A stretch of 9,363 bases of DNA from Bacteroidetes bacterium UBA6661 (lineage in GTDB: Bacteria; Bacteroidota; Bacteroidia; AKYH767-A; OLB10), in assembly GCA_002455375.1 (NCBI GenBank), contig DKKR01000003.1, forward strand, positions 32,887-42,249, read 5' to 3'. A program made the translations under genes and the position numbers. The notes below the pieces were generated by a model. It had not been told where the DNA came from, ran no database searches, and saw only the letters and a list, made by a program, of their open reading frames with translations. The first letter of the stretch is position 1; each line of letters opens with the position of its first letter. This document shows, piece by piece, positions 1 to 6,342 of the stretch.

Positions 1-117
1 GTTTCCGGAAGTTGGTGTGTCGCTCAAGTCTGGTTTAAAAGCATCGCCACCACAGGAAGCTAAATGTAATGCAATAGCAGTTGATAGGACTAAGAGTAGA
101 AAATTTTTAACTTTCAT
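1..117 (-). CDS. Lipoprotein, N-terminal fragment; probable PstS-like phosphate-binding protein
   Basis: Only the first 39 codons lie in the window; the gene continues past position 1. The visible protein starts MKVKNFLLLVLSTAIALHLA and then SCGGD. This is a short positive N-region, a hydrophobic core and a lipobox (L19-A20-S21-C22), so it is a lipoprotein exported by Sec and acylated at Cys22. The following residues, SDTPTSGN, resemble the start of the mature part of the Bacteroidota PstS-like substrate-binding family, in which a 'DTPTSG' stretch precedes the first beta strand. That family is commonly found after exbB-exbD-exbD-tonB in this phylum, which supports the call. The ATG (117-115) lies inside the end of the preceding small membrane protein gene, an 11-bp overlap that implies coupled translation in the Ton operon. 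The lipoprotein call is firm; the PstS-like identity rests on a few residues plus context and is from memory. Confidence 0.6.
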   Translation of the reverse strand, partial: MKVKNFLLLVLSTAIALHLASCGGDAFKPDLSDTPTSGN

Positions 118-319
118 CAAGTGGTTCTTGTTCTTTTTTGGATGAACGGAAACTTCTGTAACCCCGATAAATTGCATAAACAACTAAAATTGCGCCTAAC
201 CATTTTTGTTGTGGCTGATCAAGCAAATCAAGATTATCTGCAAATATCAAAAAAAAACCCATGACTGCATAACCGGCAATCATGAGTAAATTAAAGTATA
301 TACCAACTTTGCGGATCAC
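107..319 (-). CDS. Small two-helix membrane protein in the Ton operon, function unknown
   Basis: This 70-residue protein has two hydrophobic segments, about residues 7-27 and 40-56, joined by a short acidic loop (DNLDLLDQPQQK). A basic stretch follows (YRGYRSFRSSKKE), then an acidic tail. The positive charges after helix 2 and the K/R near the start suggest both ends are in the cytoplasm. The start codon is GTG (319-317), 12 bp after the tonB stop; the next in-frame Met is residue 13, inside helix 1, so the GTG start is preferred. There is no clear Shine-Dalgarno site. Its stop overlaps the next gene by 11 bp. I do not recognise a named domain. Its position between tonB and a PstS-like lipoprotein gene suggests an accessory part of that operon, but nothing in the sequence shows a role. 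Confidence 0.75.
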   Translation of the reverse strand: MIRKVGIYFNLLMIAGYAVMGFFLIFADNLDLLDQPQQKWLGAILVVYAIYRGYRSFRSSKKEQEPLDES

Positions 320-331
320 ACCGACAAAGAG

Positions 332-1138
332 TTATTGCAATTTAAAGTTTACCGGCAAGTTATATTGAACTGCAACACTTCGGCCATTTTGTTTACCGGG
401 TTTCCAATCAGGCATTGAGCGAACTACACGTAACGCTTCATCGTCCAAGCCTGCGCCTTTACCGCGAAGAATTTTTGCATCCTTTACCTTGCCATCTTTA
501 TCTACTACGAAAGTAACATACACTATACCTTCAATACCGTTTTCACGTGCCATGGCAGGATACTTAATATTGTTTTGCAGGTATTTTATCAGTGCGGCTT
601 CGCCACCGCCAGGAAACTGAGGCATTTCTTCTACGATGGTGAAAATTTTACCTTCGTTAGGATCGGCTACAACCGGTTCCGGTGGTAATTCTGTTGCATT
701 GGGATCACCTTCCTGTGTTACCACACCAACATTCGTTTCAGACAGTTTTTCTTGTGGTGGTGGCTGCTCTTCCTCAACAGGTTTATCAACAACTACCGGA
801 GGTGTAAACTTTATTGTTTGAACAACCGGAGGTGGAGGAGGTGGAGGAGGAGGTGGTGGCTCGGCAGGATCAACCGGTGGTGGTTCAGATAATGTAACTT
901 CAACTTCCTGTTGTGCTACATTTTCTGTGGCTTTATCACCCATCAGTTCCAGAATTAATGGCAAACTGATAAATATAATGAGTCCTGCAGCAGCAATAAC
1001 AAATGCTATGTTTATGCGCTTGCTATATAGTTGGCGTATTAAATATGCGCCATAACTTTTATTTCTTCCGTCAAATACCAGCTCATTACGTTTGGCAAAT
1101 GTCGGATCGTCCCAATTATTAAAAAAACTTGTTGCCAT
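332..1138 (-). CDS. tonB: Energy transducer TonB
   Basis: TonB spans the periplasm and passes energy from the ExbB/ExbD proton motor to outer-membrane TonB-dependent receptors. The 268-residue protein starts with a cytoplasmic segment of about 43 residues. This holds the Bacteroidota-type motif RNKSYGAYLIRQ (25-36), which is absent from short proteobacterial TonB. A single transmembrane helix follows at about 44-65. Next is a Pro-rich, acidic spacer (about 80-160) that includes 11 consecutive prolines at 94-104. The C-terminal TonB domain, about 185-268, has the typical IKYPAMARENGIEG start with YP at 193-194, then VYVTFVVDKDGKV and the WKPGKQNGR and VQYNLPVNF strands. It begins 2 bp after the stop of the upstream exbD, so it is translated as part of the exbB-exbD-exbD-tonB operon. 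The receptors it serves cannot be read from this window. Confidence 0.95.
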   Translation of the reverse strand: MATSFFNNWDDPTFAKRNELVFDGRNKSYGAYLIRQLYSKRINIAFVIAAAGLIIFISLPLILELMGDKATENVAQQEVEVTLSEPPPVDPAEPPPPPPPPPPPVVQTIKFTPPVVVDKPVEEEQPPPQEKLSETNVGVVTQEGDPNATELPPEPVVADPNEGKIFTIVEEMPQFPGGGEAALIKYLQNNIKYPAMARENGIEGIVYVTFVVDKDGKVKDAKILRGKGAGLDDEALRVVRSMPDWKPGKQNGRSVAVQYNLPVNFKLQ

Positions 1139-1140
1139 GA

Positions 1141-1752
1141 TTAGTTCATTTTTTGAATTAAATCATATTCATCCTTCATCATATCTACTACTGCATATTT
1201 ACCAACACTGGCAATGCTCAGTTCGTCTAATATGTCAATCACATTTCTGTATTTTGCTTTATCATCAGTCTTAATCAAAACCATTAAAGCACTTTTTTGT
1301 GATTTGGCTTCTACTGCAAGGCGTTTAAATGTTGAGTCAGCAATTTGTCGTTTTGCCAATTCATCTTCAAGACGCTTAACTTCTGCATGTGCAGCTGAGT
1401 TTTTATCTAACAGTATTTTACGAATTCCATTGTCTGAAAAATCAGTTTGGTTAAGTTGTGTTTCGTCCGGTTTAAATTCTCCGAAATACCAAAACACTTT
1501 GTCTTTATCACTCAGTAGTACGGTAATAGCATTATTCACTTTTGTTGGTTCACCATCTTTTAACGGCATATTAATTTCAACCGTTTTTGGTTTGCTGAAA
1601 GTGGTAGTAAGCATAAAAAAGGTGAGTAGCAGAAACGCCAGATCCACCATCGGTGTCATGTCAATGTGAGTGGAGGCTTTCTTGGCGCGGACCTTACTAT
1701 GTTTCCCGCCTTTCTCTTTACCACCACCCTGGTCGGTATTTACTTCAGCCAT
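1141..1752 (-). CDS. exbD: Biopolymer transporter ExbD (second copy)
   Basis: This is an ExbD/TolR family subunit of the proton-driven motor that energises TonB. The 203-residue protein has a basic, Gly/Lys-rich cytoplasmic N-terminus (1-28) and then the signature HIDMTPMVDLAFLLLTFFML (29-48). This includes Asp37, which aligns with the proton-carrying Asp25 of E. coli ExbD, within the single membrane helix. The periplasmic domain ends with the family's usual close, LIKTDDKAKYRNVIDILDEL (about 159-178), followed by SIASVGKYAVVDM. E. coli ExbD has about 140 residues; the extra length here is a Lys/Glu-rich, probably helical insert at about 115-150. An AAGAAG purine run lies just ahead of the ATG. 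It is 6 bp from the upstream exbD and 2 bp from tonB. A TolR role is possible in principle, but the direct link to tonB favours ExbD. Confidence 0.93.
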   Translation of the reverse strand: MAEVNTDQGGGKEKGGKHSKVRAKKASTHIDMTPMVDLAFLLLTFFMLTTTFSKPKTVEINMPLKDGEPTKVNNAITVLLSDKDKVFWYFGEFKPDETQLNQTDFSDNGIRKILLDKNSAAHAEVKRLEDELAKRQIADSTFKRLAVEAKSQKSALMVLIKTDDKAKYRNVIDILDELSIASVGKYAVVDMMKDEYDLIQKMN

Positions 1753-1758
1753 TTCTTC

Positions 1759-2406
1759 TTATTCTTGTACTGGTGTTGCTTGTAAATTTGTTATCAAGTT
1801 AAAACGGTTGATTTTGTTTTGTTGGAAAATCTCAATCACACGTTTTATGTAAGTATAATCAACTCTGCCGTCACCTTTTATGGCAAAACGCAGTTCATTG
1901 CCTGCTTGTTTACGGGCTTCATAACCTTCGTCAGTAATAGCTGCTGTCCAGCCAAAAACTATCCAGTCGGCAAGTTGATTGTTGAGCGTATCAATTGGAA
2001 TACCACCGGTAGCCTTATCCATCTTCTTGCGTTCCGAATCAGGTGCTTCAAGATAGGTTTTGATTTTATCGGCAGGCATTCCAAATGTTGTCATCAGAGA
2101 GAATTTTTTCAAATCAGCTTCTGTAAGTTGGAACTTGTATTTCTCACTGATTCTTGTCATCAGGTTTCTGCGCACATTTTGTCCTTCGATATTAAAAAAC
2201 ACGCGACCAGCTGAATCAATTGTTACCTGTAAAGTATTTTCAGGTAAAATTTTTGTTGAAACAGATGCCGGTGTGTCAACAATGACCGGTTCGTCCGGAC
2301 GGAATTTGGTAGTTAACATAAAGAATGTAACCAGCAAAAACGCCAGATCCACCATGGGTGTCATGTCTAACGATGGACTCTTTTTGGGTATTTTAATTTT
2401 TGGCAT
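1759..2406 (-). CDS. exbD: Biopolymer transporter ExbD (first copy)
   Basis: This is the first of two ExbD/TolR family genes in the operon. The 215-residue protein has a very short basic N-terminus (MPKIKIPKKSPS) and then the signature LDMTPMVDLAFLLVTFFML (13-31), with Asp20 at the proton-carrying position of the membrane helix. The canonical periplasmic fold is recognisable at its two ends: TLQVTIDSAGRVFFNIEG (about 58-75) and RFAIKGDGRVDYTYIKRVIE (173-192). Between them lies a long insert, about residues 78-165, that is absent from the 140-residue E. coli protein; it is charged at first and later holds a hydrophobic LADWIVFGWTAAI stretch. The sequence differs strongly from the neighbouring ExbD outside the membrane helix, so this is an old duplication with separate roles rather than a recent copy. 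It is 30 bp from exbB and 6 bp from the next exbD. Confidence 0.93.
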   Translation of the reverse strand: MPKIKIPKKSPSLDMTPMVDLAFLLVTFFMLTTKFRPDEPVIVDTPASVSTKILPENTLQVTIDSAGRVFFNIEGQNVRRNLMTRISEKYKFQLTEADLKKFSLMTTFGMPADKIKTYLEAPDSERKKMDKATGGIPIDTLNNQLADWIVFGWTAAITDEGYEARKQAGNELRFAIKGDGRVDYTYIKRVIEIFQQNKINRFNLITNLQATPVQE

Positions 2407-2436
2407 TATCTAATGCTGATAATTAATTACGCTAAT

Positions 2437-3240
2437 TTATTTAGTGTTTGCAGTAAACGATTGAACAATGCTGTAGCTTGCCTCATCTATTCCATAAGTC
2501 AACGAATCAATCTTATTGGTGAAATAGTTGTACATGATAATTGCTAAAGCAGATGTTCCTACTCCAAGTGCTGTATTAATCAAAGCTTCAGAAATACCGG
2601 TTGCAAGTGCTATGGCATCAGGTGCACCGGCTTGCGCAAGTGCAGCAAACGCCCTGATCATACCGATAACCGTTCCTAACAGTCCCATCAGTGTAGCAAC
2701 AGATGCTACTGTAGAGATGATAACCAGATTTTTTGAAAGCATTGGCAGTTCAAGTGTTGTAGCTTCATCCAACTCTTTTTGGATAGCTGCTGTTTTGCGT
2801 TCTTTATCTAAAGCTGTTTCGCCCTGCATTTTGCGATAAGATTCAATACCTGCTTTTACTACATTGGCAATAGAACCTTTTTGTTTGTCGCATTCTGAAA
2901 TGGCTGTATTCAAATCGCCTTTGCTTAGTAAACTTCTGATTTTACCTACGAAAGAGTCAACTGATGATTTTCCTTTTGAAGCGCCAATAGTCAACATCCG
3001 CTCAATAGAAATGGTGATTACAATCAATAATAAGCTAATCAGAATTGGCACAATTACACCTCCTTTATGAATAATTCCCAGATAATTGTTTGGATGATTA
3101 TTGGGGTCATTTTCCATAAAGTTTGCCGGATTACCTAATATATAAGCATAAATTAGGATGGCAACCAAGATTGCTGCCGGAATTACTATTGCTGCAAAGA
3201 TGGATTTGAAACCACCGCCTGAATTGTTAGATGAACTCAT
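2437..3240 (-). CDS. exbB: MotA/TolQ/ExbB proton channel family protein (ExbB)
   Basis: ExbB is the pentameric inner-membrane channel that works with ExbD to drive TonB by proton flow. The 267-residue protein has hydrophobic segments at about 13-35, 60-82, 170-199 and 214-240. The first is an extra N-terminal helix followed by an Asn/Pro-rich loop (NDPNNHPNN). The last two, with the cytoplasmic loop at about 83-168, carry the family core: GLLGTVIGMIRAF (186-198) and GISEALINTALGVG (215-228). Thr190, Glu218 and Thr223 match the conserved Thr148, Glu176 and Thr181 of E. coli ExbB, where they line the channel. It is the first gene of the operon, with exbD 30 bp downstream. The Ser/Gly-rich N-terminus and the ATG at 3240 look right for the phylum. 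TolQ is the main alternative; operon context favours ExbB. Confidence 0.94.
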   Translation of the reverse strand: MSSSNNSGGGFKSIFAAIVIPAAILVAILIYAYILGNPANFMENDPNNHPNNYLGIIHKGGVIVPILISLLLIVITISIERMLTIGASKGKSSVDSFVGKIRSLLSKGDLNTAISECDKQKGSIANVVKAGIESYRKMQGETALDKERKTAAIQKELDEATTLELPMLSKNLVIISTVASVATLMGLLGTVIGMIRAFAALAQAGAPDAIALATGISEALINTALGVGTSALAIIMYNYFTNKIDSLTYGIDEASYSIVQSFTANTK

Positions 3241-3308
3241 GTTCGTTTTTAATTTAAGTTTTAAATTTTAAAATTGATTATCTATAATTAATTATTTGTC
3301 AAATGGGA

Positions 3309-3341
3309 CGGCAAGTATAATGAAAACTTGACAATTTGCCG
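3309..3341. repeat. Inverted repeat in the exbB upstream region
   Basis: Arms CGGCAA (3309-3314) and TTGCCG (3336-3341) are perfect complements. The pairing extends two more bases inward with one G-T pair (CGGCAAGT / ATTTGCCG) and leaves a spacer of about 17 bp. It sits 69-101 bp upstream of the exbB ATG. The left arm overlaps a TATACTTG element on the minus strand (3319-3312), one base off the Bacteroidota -7 consensus TAnnTTTG. No TTTG lies at the expected upstream distance, so a promoter is only possible. The arms are G/C-rich in an AT-rich spacer, which makes them stand out. It could be an operator or a hairpin; on the minus strand no T-run follows it, so it is not a good terminator for pspC. 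Confidence 0.35.
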
Positions 3342-3404
3342 CTTTAATTTTTTTAATTCATGAATATTGAGATTGGTTGTATTGCTTTTTCAGAAGTCAT
3401 AAAA

Positions 3405-3587
3405 TTACTTTTCGGGCATAATTATCGCAAGTATGATGTATAACAACACACCTGTTCCAAATCCAAAAACTGCAATAATAAAAAGCAAACGAATTAATGT
3501 GGGGTCGGCTTCAAAATAATTGGCAATGCCACTGCAAACACCGAATAGTTTTTTCTCTCCTTTAACTAAGCGTTTAGATTCGTTCAT
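3405..3587 (-). CDS. PspC domain-containing small membrane protein
   Basis: This 60-residue protein is a stand-alone PspC domain. It has a charged cytoplasmic start (MNESKRLVKGEKKLFGVCSG), then GIANYFEADPTLIRLLF with the family's typical GxxxYF and DPTLIR motifs. One long hydrophobic segment (about 34-57) ends with IIMPEK. Proteobacterial PspC is longer (about 120 residues) and acts in the phage-shock envelope-stress response. Short single-domain forms are common in Bacteroidota, and their function is less clear. No pspA or pspB homologue is visible nearby. It has its own spacer on each side (164 bp to exbB) and a strong candidate promoter upstream, so it is probably transcribed alone, possibly reading into exbB, because both face the same way and no clear terminator separates them. 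Confidence 0.9.
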   Translation of the reverse strand: MNESKRLVKGEKKLFGVCSGIANYFEADPTLIRLLFIIAVFGFGTGVLLYIILAIIMPEK

Positions 3588-3627
3588 GCTGTTGGTTCAG
3601 ACAGATAATGATTGTTGTTCTCGCGGT

Positions 3628-3657
3628 CAAAAATAAATAAATTGTTTAATTTGCAAA
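3628..3657 (-). promoter_or_regulatory. Bacteroidota-type promoter for the pspC gene
   Basis: On the minus strand, TTTG (3657-3654), an 18-bp spacer and TATTTTTG (3635-3628) fit the Bacteroidota primary sigma factor consensus (TTTG, about 18-21 bp, TAnnTTTG). Transcription would start near 3620, giving a leader of roughly 35 nt to the pspC ATG at 3587. The TTTG lies inside a perfect 12-bp palindrome. Confidence 0.55.
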
Positions 3658-3659
3658 TT
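3648..3659. repeat. 12-bp perfect palindrome AATTTGCAAATT between divergent genes
   Basis: The sequence AATTTGCAAATT is its own reverse complement. It lies in the 150-bp region between pspC (minus) and the LEA-type lipoprotein gene (plus), and contains a TTTG in both directions. The minus-strand TTTG serves as the -33 part of the pspC promoter. No matching TAnnTTTG is seen at the right distance on the plus strand; the nearest is a loose TATGTTTTG at about 3708-3716 with one extra base. It may be a regulator site or only part of an AT-rich promoter. Confidence 0.3.
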
Positions 3660-3737
3660 CATTTTAATCATCTTTATGAATAACTCCATATTTTTTACAT
3701 TATTTTTATGTTTTGGCGTTTATTTTAAAATTTTTTT

Positions 3738-4172
3738 ATGAGAGCGATAACTTTTATTTTGGCAGTTGTAGTACTGACTTCTAGTGGCTGTCTTAACCTC
3801 AAGATGCCTCAGGTTACCGGCATAAGTAAGTTAAGATTAAGCGATATAACTAAAGATACACGAATACAGTTTGATGTAGGCTTACGTAATCCTAATGCAT
3901 TTGGTGTAACTTTAAAATCAATGAAAGCAGAATTGTTTCTTGCAGACAGTTCTATAGCAGGAATAGGCGTTGATAGAAAAACAAGGTTAGCTGCCAATCA
4001 GCATGTTGACCTGCCTTTTTCTGTTCAGCCTAAACTGACAGCATTACCTCAATTAGGTATTTTAGGCATAACACAACTATTTAAGAAAGACAATAAAAAA
4101 ATCAGCCTCAGAGGAGAATTAAAGGTCAGAAAGTTTATTTTTACCAAAAAGGTTAAGTTTTCCATTCCTTAG
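3738..4172 (+). CDS. LEA type 2 family lipoprotein
   Basis: This 144-residue protein starts with a lipoprotein signal peptide: MRAITFILAVVVLTSSGC, with a lipobox ending at Cys18. The mature part is one LEA type 2 (LEA14/WHy-like) beta-sandwich domain. Typical signs are DTRIQFDVGLRNPNAFGVTL (about 40-59) with the NPN motif, KSMKAELFLADSSIAG, the polar turn then DLPFSVQP, and a Lys-rich end, LKVRKFIFTKKVKFSIP. The role of such lipoproteins in Bacteroidota is not established; eukaryotic and archaeal relatives are linked to desiccation or stress. It would be held in the periplasm or outer membrane by its lipid. It ends 13 bp before selU, so the two are probably cotranscribed, although no functional tie is evident. 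The ATG follows a T-rich stretch without a Shine-Dalgarno site. Confidence 0.82.
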   Translation: MRAITFILAVVVLTSSGCLNLKMPQVTGISKLRLSDITKDTRIQFDVGLRNPNAFGVTLKSMKAELFLADSSIAGIGVDRKTRLAANQHVDLPFSVQPKLTALPQLGILGITQLFKKDNKKISLRGELKVRKFIFTKKVKFSIP

Positions 4173-4185
4173 TTTCATTACGCTC

Positions 4186-5220
4186 TTGATCTCAGTAATT
4201 CCTATTGACCAGTTTTTAAATAATCATGCATCGCATGTAGCGCTGCTTGACACACGCAGTCCTGCGGAGTATGAACATGCACATTTCCCGGGAGCGGTTT
4301 CATTTCCATTAATGACCAACGAGCAACGGGCAATAATTGGTACCATTTATAAACAAGAAGGTAAAGATGCTGCTGTCTTAAAAGGCTTCGAGTTGATTGG
4401 ACCGCAGTTTGCCGAATTTGTTCGTCAGGCAAACACATTAGTTTCTGATAAAAATGTTGCTTTATATTGCTGGCGTGGTGGACTACGTAGCTCGGTTATG
4501 GCATGGGTATTATCCACTGCAGGGTTTAAAGTTACTATTCTTAAAGGGGGTTATAAAGCATTCCGTCAATGGGTTCTTTCGCAGTTTTTAATTAAAAAAC
4601 CAATGATTGTTGTTGGTGGCAAAACAGGTGCAGGTAAAACAGAAATGTTATATCATCTGCAAAGCGAAGGTCAATTTATAATAGATCTTGAAAAATTAGC
4701 CCATCATAAAGGATCGGCATTTGGCGCATTAGGAATGTCTGCTCAACCTTCATCAGAACATTTTGAAAACCAACTGGCATTACAATGGCATCAGGCACCA
4801 TTCAGTCAGTTTACATGGATTGAAAATGAAAGTATTAAAATTGGAAAATGTGCTTTGCCGGTTAATTTTTTTGATCAAATGCGAGAGGCAAAATGTTTTG
4901 AAATGGATGTGAGCTTAGATGTTAGGATAGAACGTACGCTTGAAAGTTATGGTAAATTTGATGTTGATTTATTGTCTGACAGTACAATGAAAATTAAAAA
5001 AAGATTGGGCGGGCTAAGGCTGAAAATGGCATTAGAGGCACTTGAGCAAAAAGATTTAAAATTGTGGTGTAGCATTGTTATGGAATATTATGATAAAACC
5101 TATCAACATAGTCATAATAAGCGTCAAGAAAATGAAATTGTTAAAGTAGATGCTGAAGGTATGGATAAATCAACGATTGCAAAAGAAATGATTAAACTTT
5201 CAAAACAGGTTGTTTTATGA
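4186..5220 (+). CDS. selU: tRNA 2-selenouridine synthase SelU (MnmH)
   Basis: SelU replaces the sulfur of 2-thiouridine at wobble position 34 (tRNA-Lys, -Glu, -Gln) with selenium, through a geranylated intermediate and using selenophosphate from SelD. The 344-residue protein has an N-terminal rhodanese domain (about 1-130) with DTRSPAEYEHAHFPGA (22-37) and the catalytic loop YCWRGGLRSS, where Cys95 matches E. coli Cys97. A P-loop domain follows, with Walker A GGKTGAGKT (144-152) and the family motif DLEKLAHHKGSAFG (167-180). Length is usual (E. coli 364). The start is TTG at 4186: the frame is open upstream but has no ATG, and the first internal Met (43) would cut the rhodanese fold. It overlaps selD by 4 bp (ATGA), so the pair is translationally coupled. 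It lies 13 bp after the LEA-type lipoprotein gene and has no promoter of its own that I can see. Confidence 0.95.
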   Translation: MISVIPIDQFLNNHASHVALLDTRSPAEYEHAHFPGAVSFPLMTNEQRAIIGTIYKQEGKDAAVLKGFELIGPQFAEFVRQANTLVSDKNVALYCWRGGLRSSVMAWVLSTAGFKVTILKGGYKAFRQWVLSQFLIKKPMIVVGGKTGAGKTEMLYHLQSEGQFIIDLEKLAHHKGSAFGALGMSAQPSSEHFENQLALQWHQAPFSQFTWIENESIKIGKCALPVNFFDQMREAKCFEMDVSLDVRIERTLESYGKFDVDLLSDSTMKIKKRLGGLRLKMALEALEQKDLKLWCSIVMEYYDKTYQHSHNKRQENEIVKVDAEGMDKSTIAKEMIKLSKQVVL

Positions 5221-6251
5221 GTGAAATAGTGAAACTCACACAGTTTAGCCGGCAGGGTGGTTGTGGATGTAAAATAGCACCTGAAAAATTATCAGAGATC
5301 ATTCATGATAAGGAGTCAGTTGTCTTTAAACAATTATTAGTTGGCAATGCAGAATCGGACGATGCTGCCGTTTTTGATTTAGGTAATGGTACATCTGTTA
5401 TCAGCACTGTTGATTTTTTTATGCCTATTGTTGATGACCCTGTTCTTTTTGGATCTATTGCAGCAGCCAATGCTATTAGCGATGTCTATGCCATGGGTGG
5501 AACTCCTGTTATGGCAGTTGCCATTCTTGGATTTCCAATAAATAAAATACCCTTGTCTGTTGCTAAAGAAATAAAAGCCGGTGCAGAAAAAGTTTGTCAT
5601 GATGCTGGTATCCCTCTTGCAGGCGGACACAGTGTAGATAGCCTTGAGCCTATGTTTGGATTGGCCGTTACCGGCATCATCCCAACAGAAAATGTTAAAC
5701 GAAATTCAACTGCAAGAGAAGGTGATTTTTTACTGCTCACAAAACCCATAGGTGCAGGTGTCATAACAGCTGCTTTAAAGCGAGGTGTCATTAGCGAAGG
5801 TCATCTTGAGCAAGCGATGAAAAATATGACAACAGTAAATGCCATAGGAAAAGAATTAGGCAGGTTGAAGTGCGTAAATGCTATGACAGACGTTACAGGT
5901 TTTGGACTTGCAGGACATCTTAAAGAGATGTGTACACCCGGCAACTTATCTGTTGAAATATATTTTGACAAATTGCCAGTGATGGATGGTGTAAGAGAAT
6001 ACATTTCAAAATTCATTTACCCTGATATGACAACAAAAGTTTATTCCTCTATTGCCTCACAGTGTAATGAACTTAACTCAGAGCAACTTTTTATTTCATG
6101 CGATCCGCAAACCAATGGTGGTTTACTCGTGGCTGTCACTCCCGATGGACTTAATGAAGTTTTATCAATCTTTGATACATACAATATTCCATACATTACT
6201 CCTATAGGCAGGTTTTTGTCACGACAGGAAAAGATGATAAATATAATATAG
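5217..6251 (+). CDS. selD: Selenide, water dikinase SelD
   Basis: SelD makes selenophosphate from selenide and ATP, releasing AMP and phosphate. It is the selenium donor for SelU and, in organisms that have it, for selenocysteine synthesis. The 344-residue protein is full length. It has the glycine-rich N-terminal active site QGGCGCKIAP (13-22), where Cys16 and Lys19 match E. coli Cys17 and Lys20. The PurM-like ATP-binding parts include STVDFFMPIVDDP, AAANAISDVYAMGGTPV and LAGGHSVDSLEPMFGLAVTG, with the C-terminal MTDVTGFGLAGHLKEM and SCDPQTNGGLLVAV motifs. The active-site residue is Cys (TGT), not selenocysteine (TGA). The ATG lies in the stop of selU (ATGA), which ties it to tRNA selenation. 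No selA, selB or selC lies in the window, so a selenouridine-only selenium use is possible but needs the whole genome. Confidence 0.97.
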   Translation: MSEIVKLTQFSRQGGCGCKIAPEKLSEIIHDKESVVFKQLLVGNAESDDAAVFDLGNGTSVISTVDFFMPIVDDPVLFGSIAAANAISDVYAMGGTPVMAVAILGFPINKIPLSVAKEIKAGAEKVCHDAGIPLAGGHSVDSLEPMFGLAVTGIIPTENVKRNSTAREGDFLLLTKPIGAGVITAALKRGVISEGHLEQAMKNMTTVNAIGKELGRLKCVNAMTDVTGFGLAGHLKEMCTPGNLSVEIYFDKLPVMDGVREYISKFIYPDMTTKVYSSIASQCNELNSEQLFISCDPQTNGGLLVAVTPDGLNEVLSIFDTYNIPYITPIGRFLSRQEKMINII

Positions 6252-6342
6252 CGTACTTACAATTATTGAACTAATCTACTGAATGAAATTTTATTTTTTA
6301 GTAATTCAAAACTGGAAAAAGACATAAAACTTCAATTTATAT

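Noticed and set aside
1214..1669. A 151-codon plus-strand open frame opposite exbD
   Set aside because: It lies wholly antisense to a clear ExbD gene, its translation is low-complexity Ser/Leu-rich, and it has no recognisable domain.
1819..2413. Two plus-strand open frames (131 and 117 codons) opposite the first exbD
   Set aside because: Both are antisense to a well-supported ExbD gene and show no family signature; they are shadow frames.
3700..3737. T-rich run ahead of the LEA-type gene as a terminator
   Set aside because: No stable GC-rich stem precedes the T-run, and the upstream gene is on the other strand; it is simply AT-rich promoter or leader sequence.
5256..5273. Possible selenocysteine codon in the SelD active site
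   Set aside because: The codons read GGT TGT GGA TGT AAA, so both candidate positions are cysteine, not TGA.
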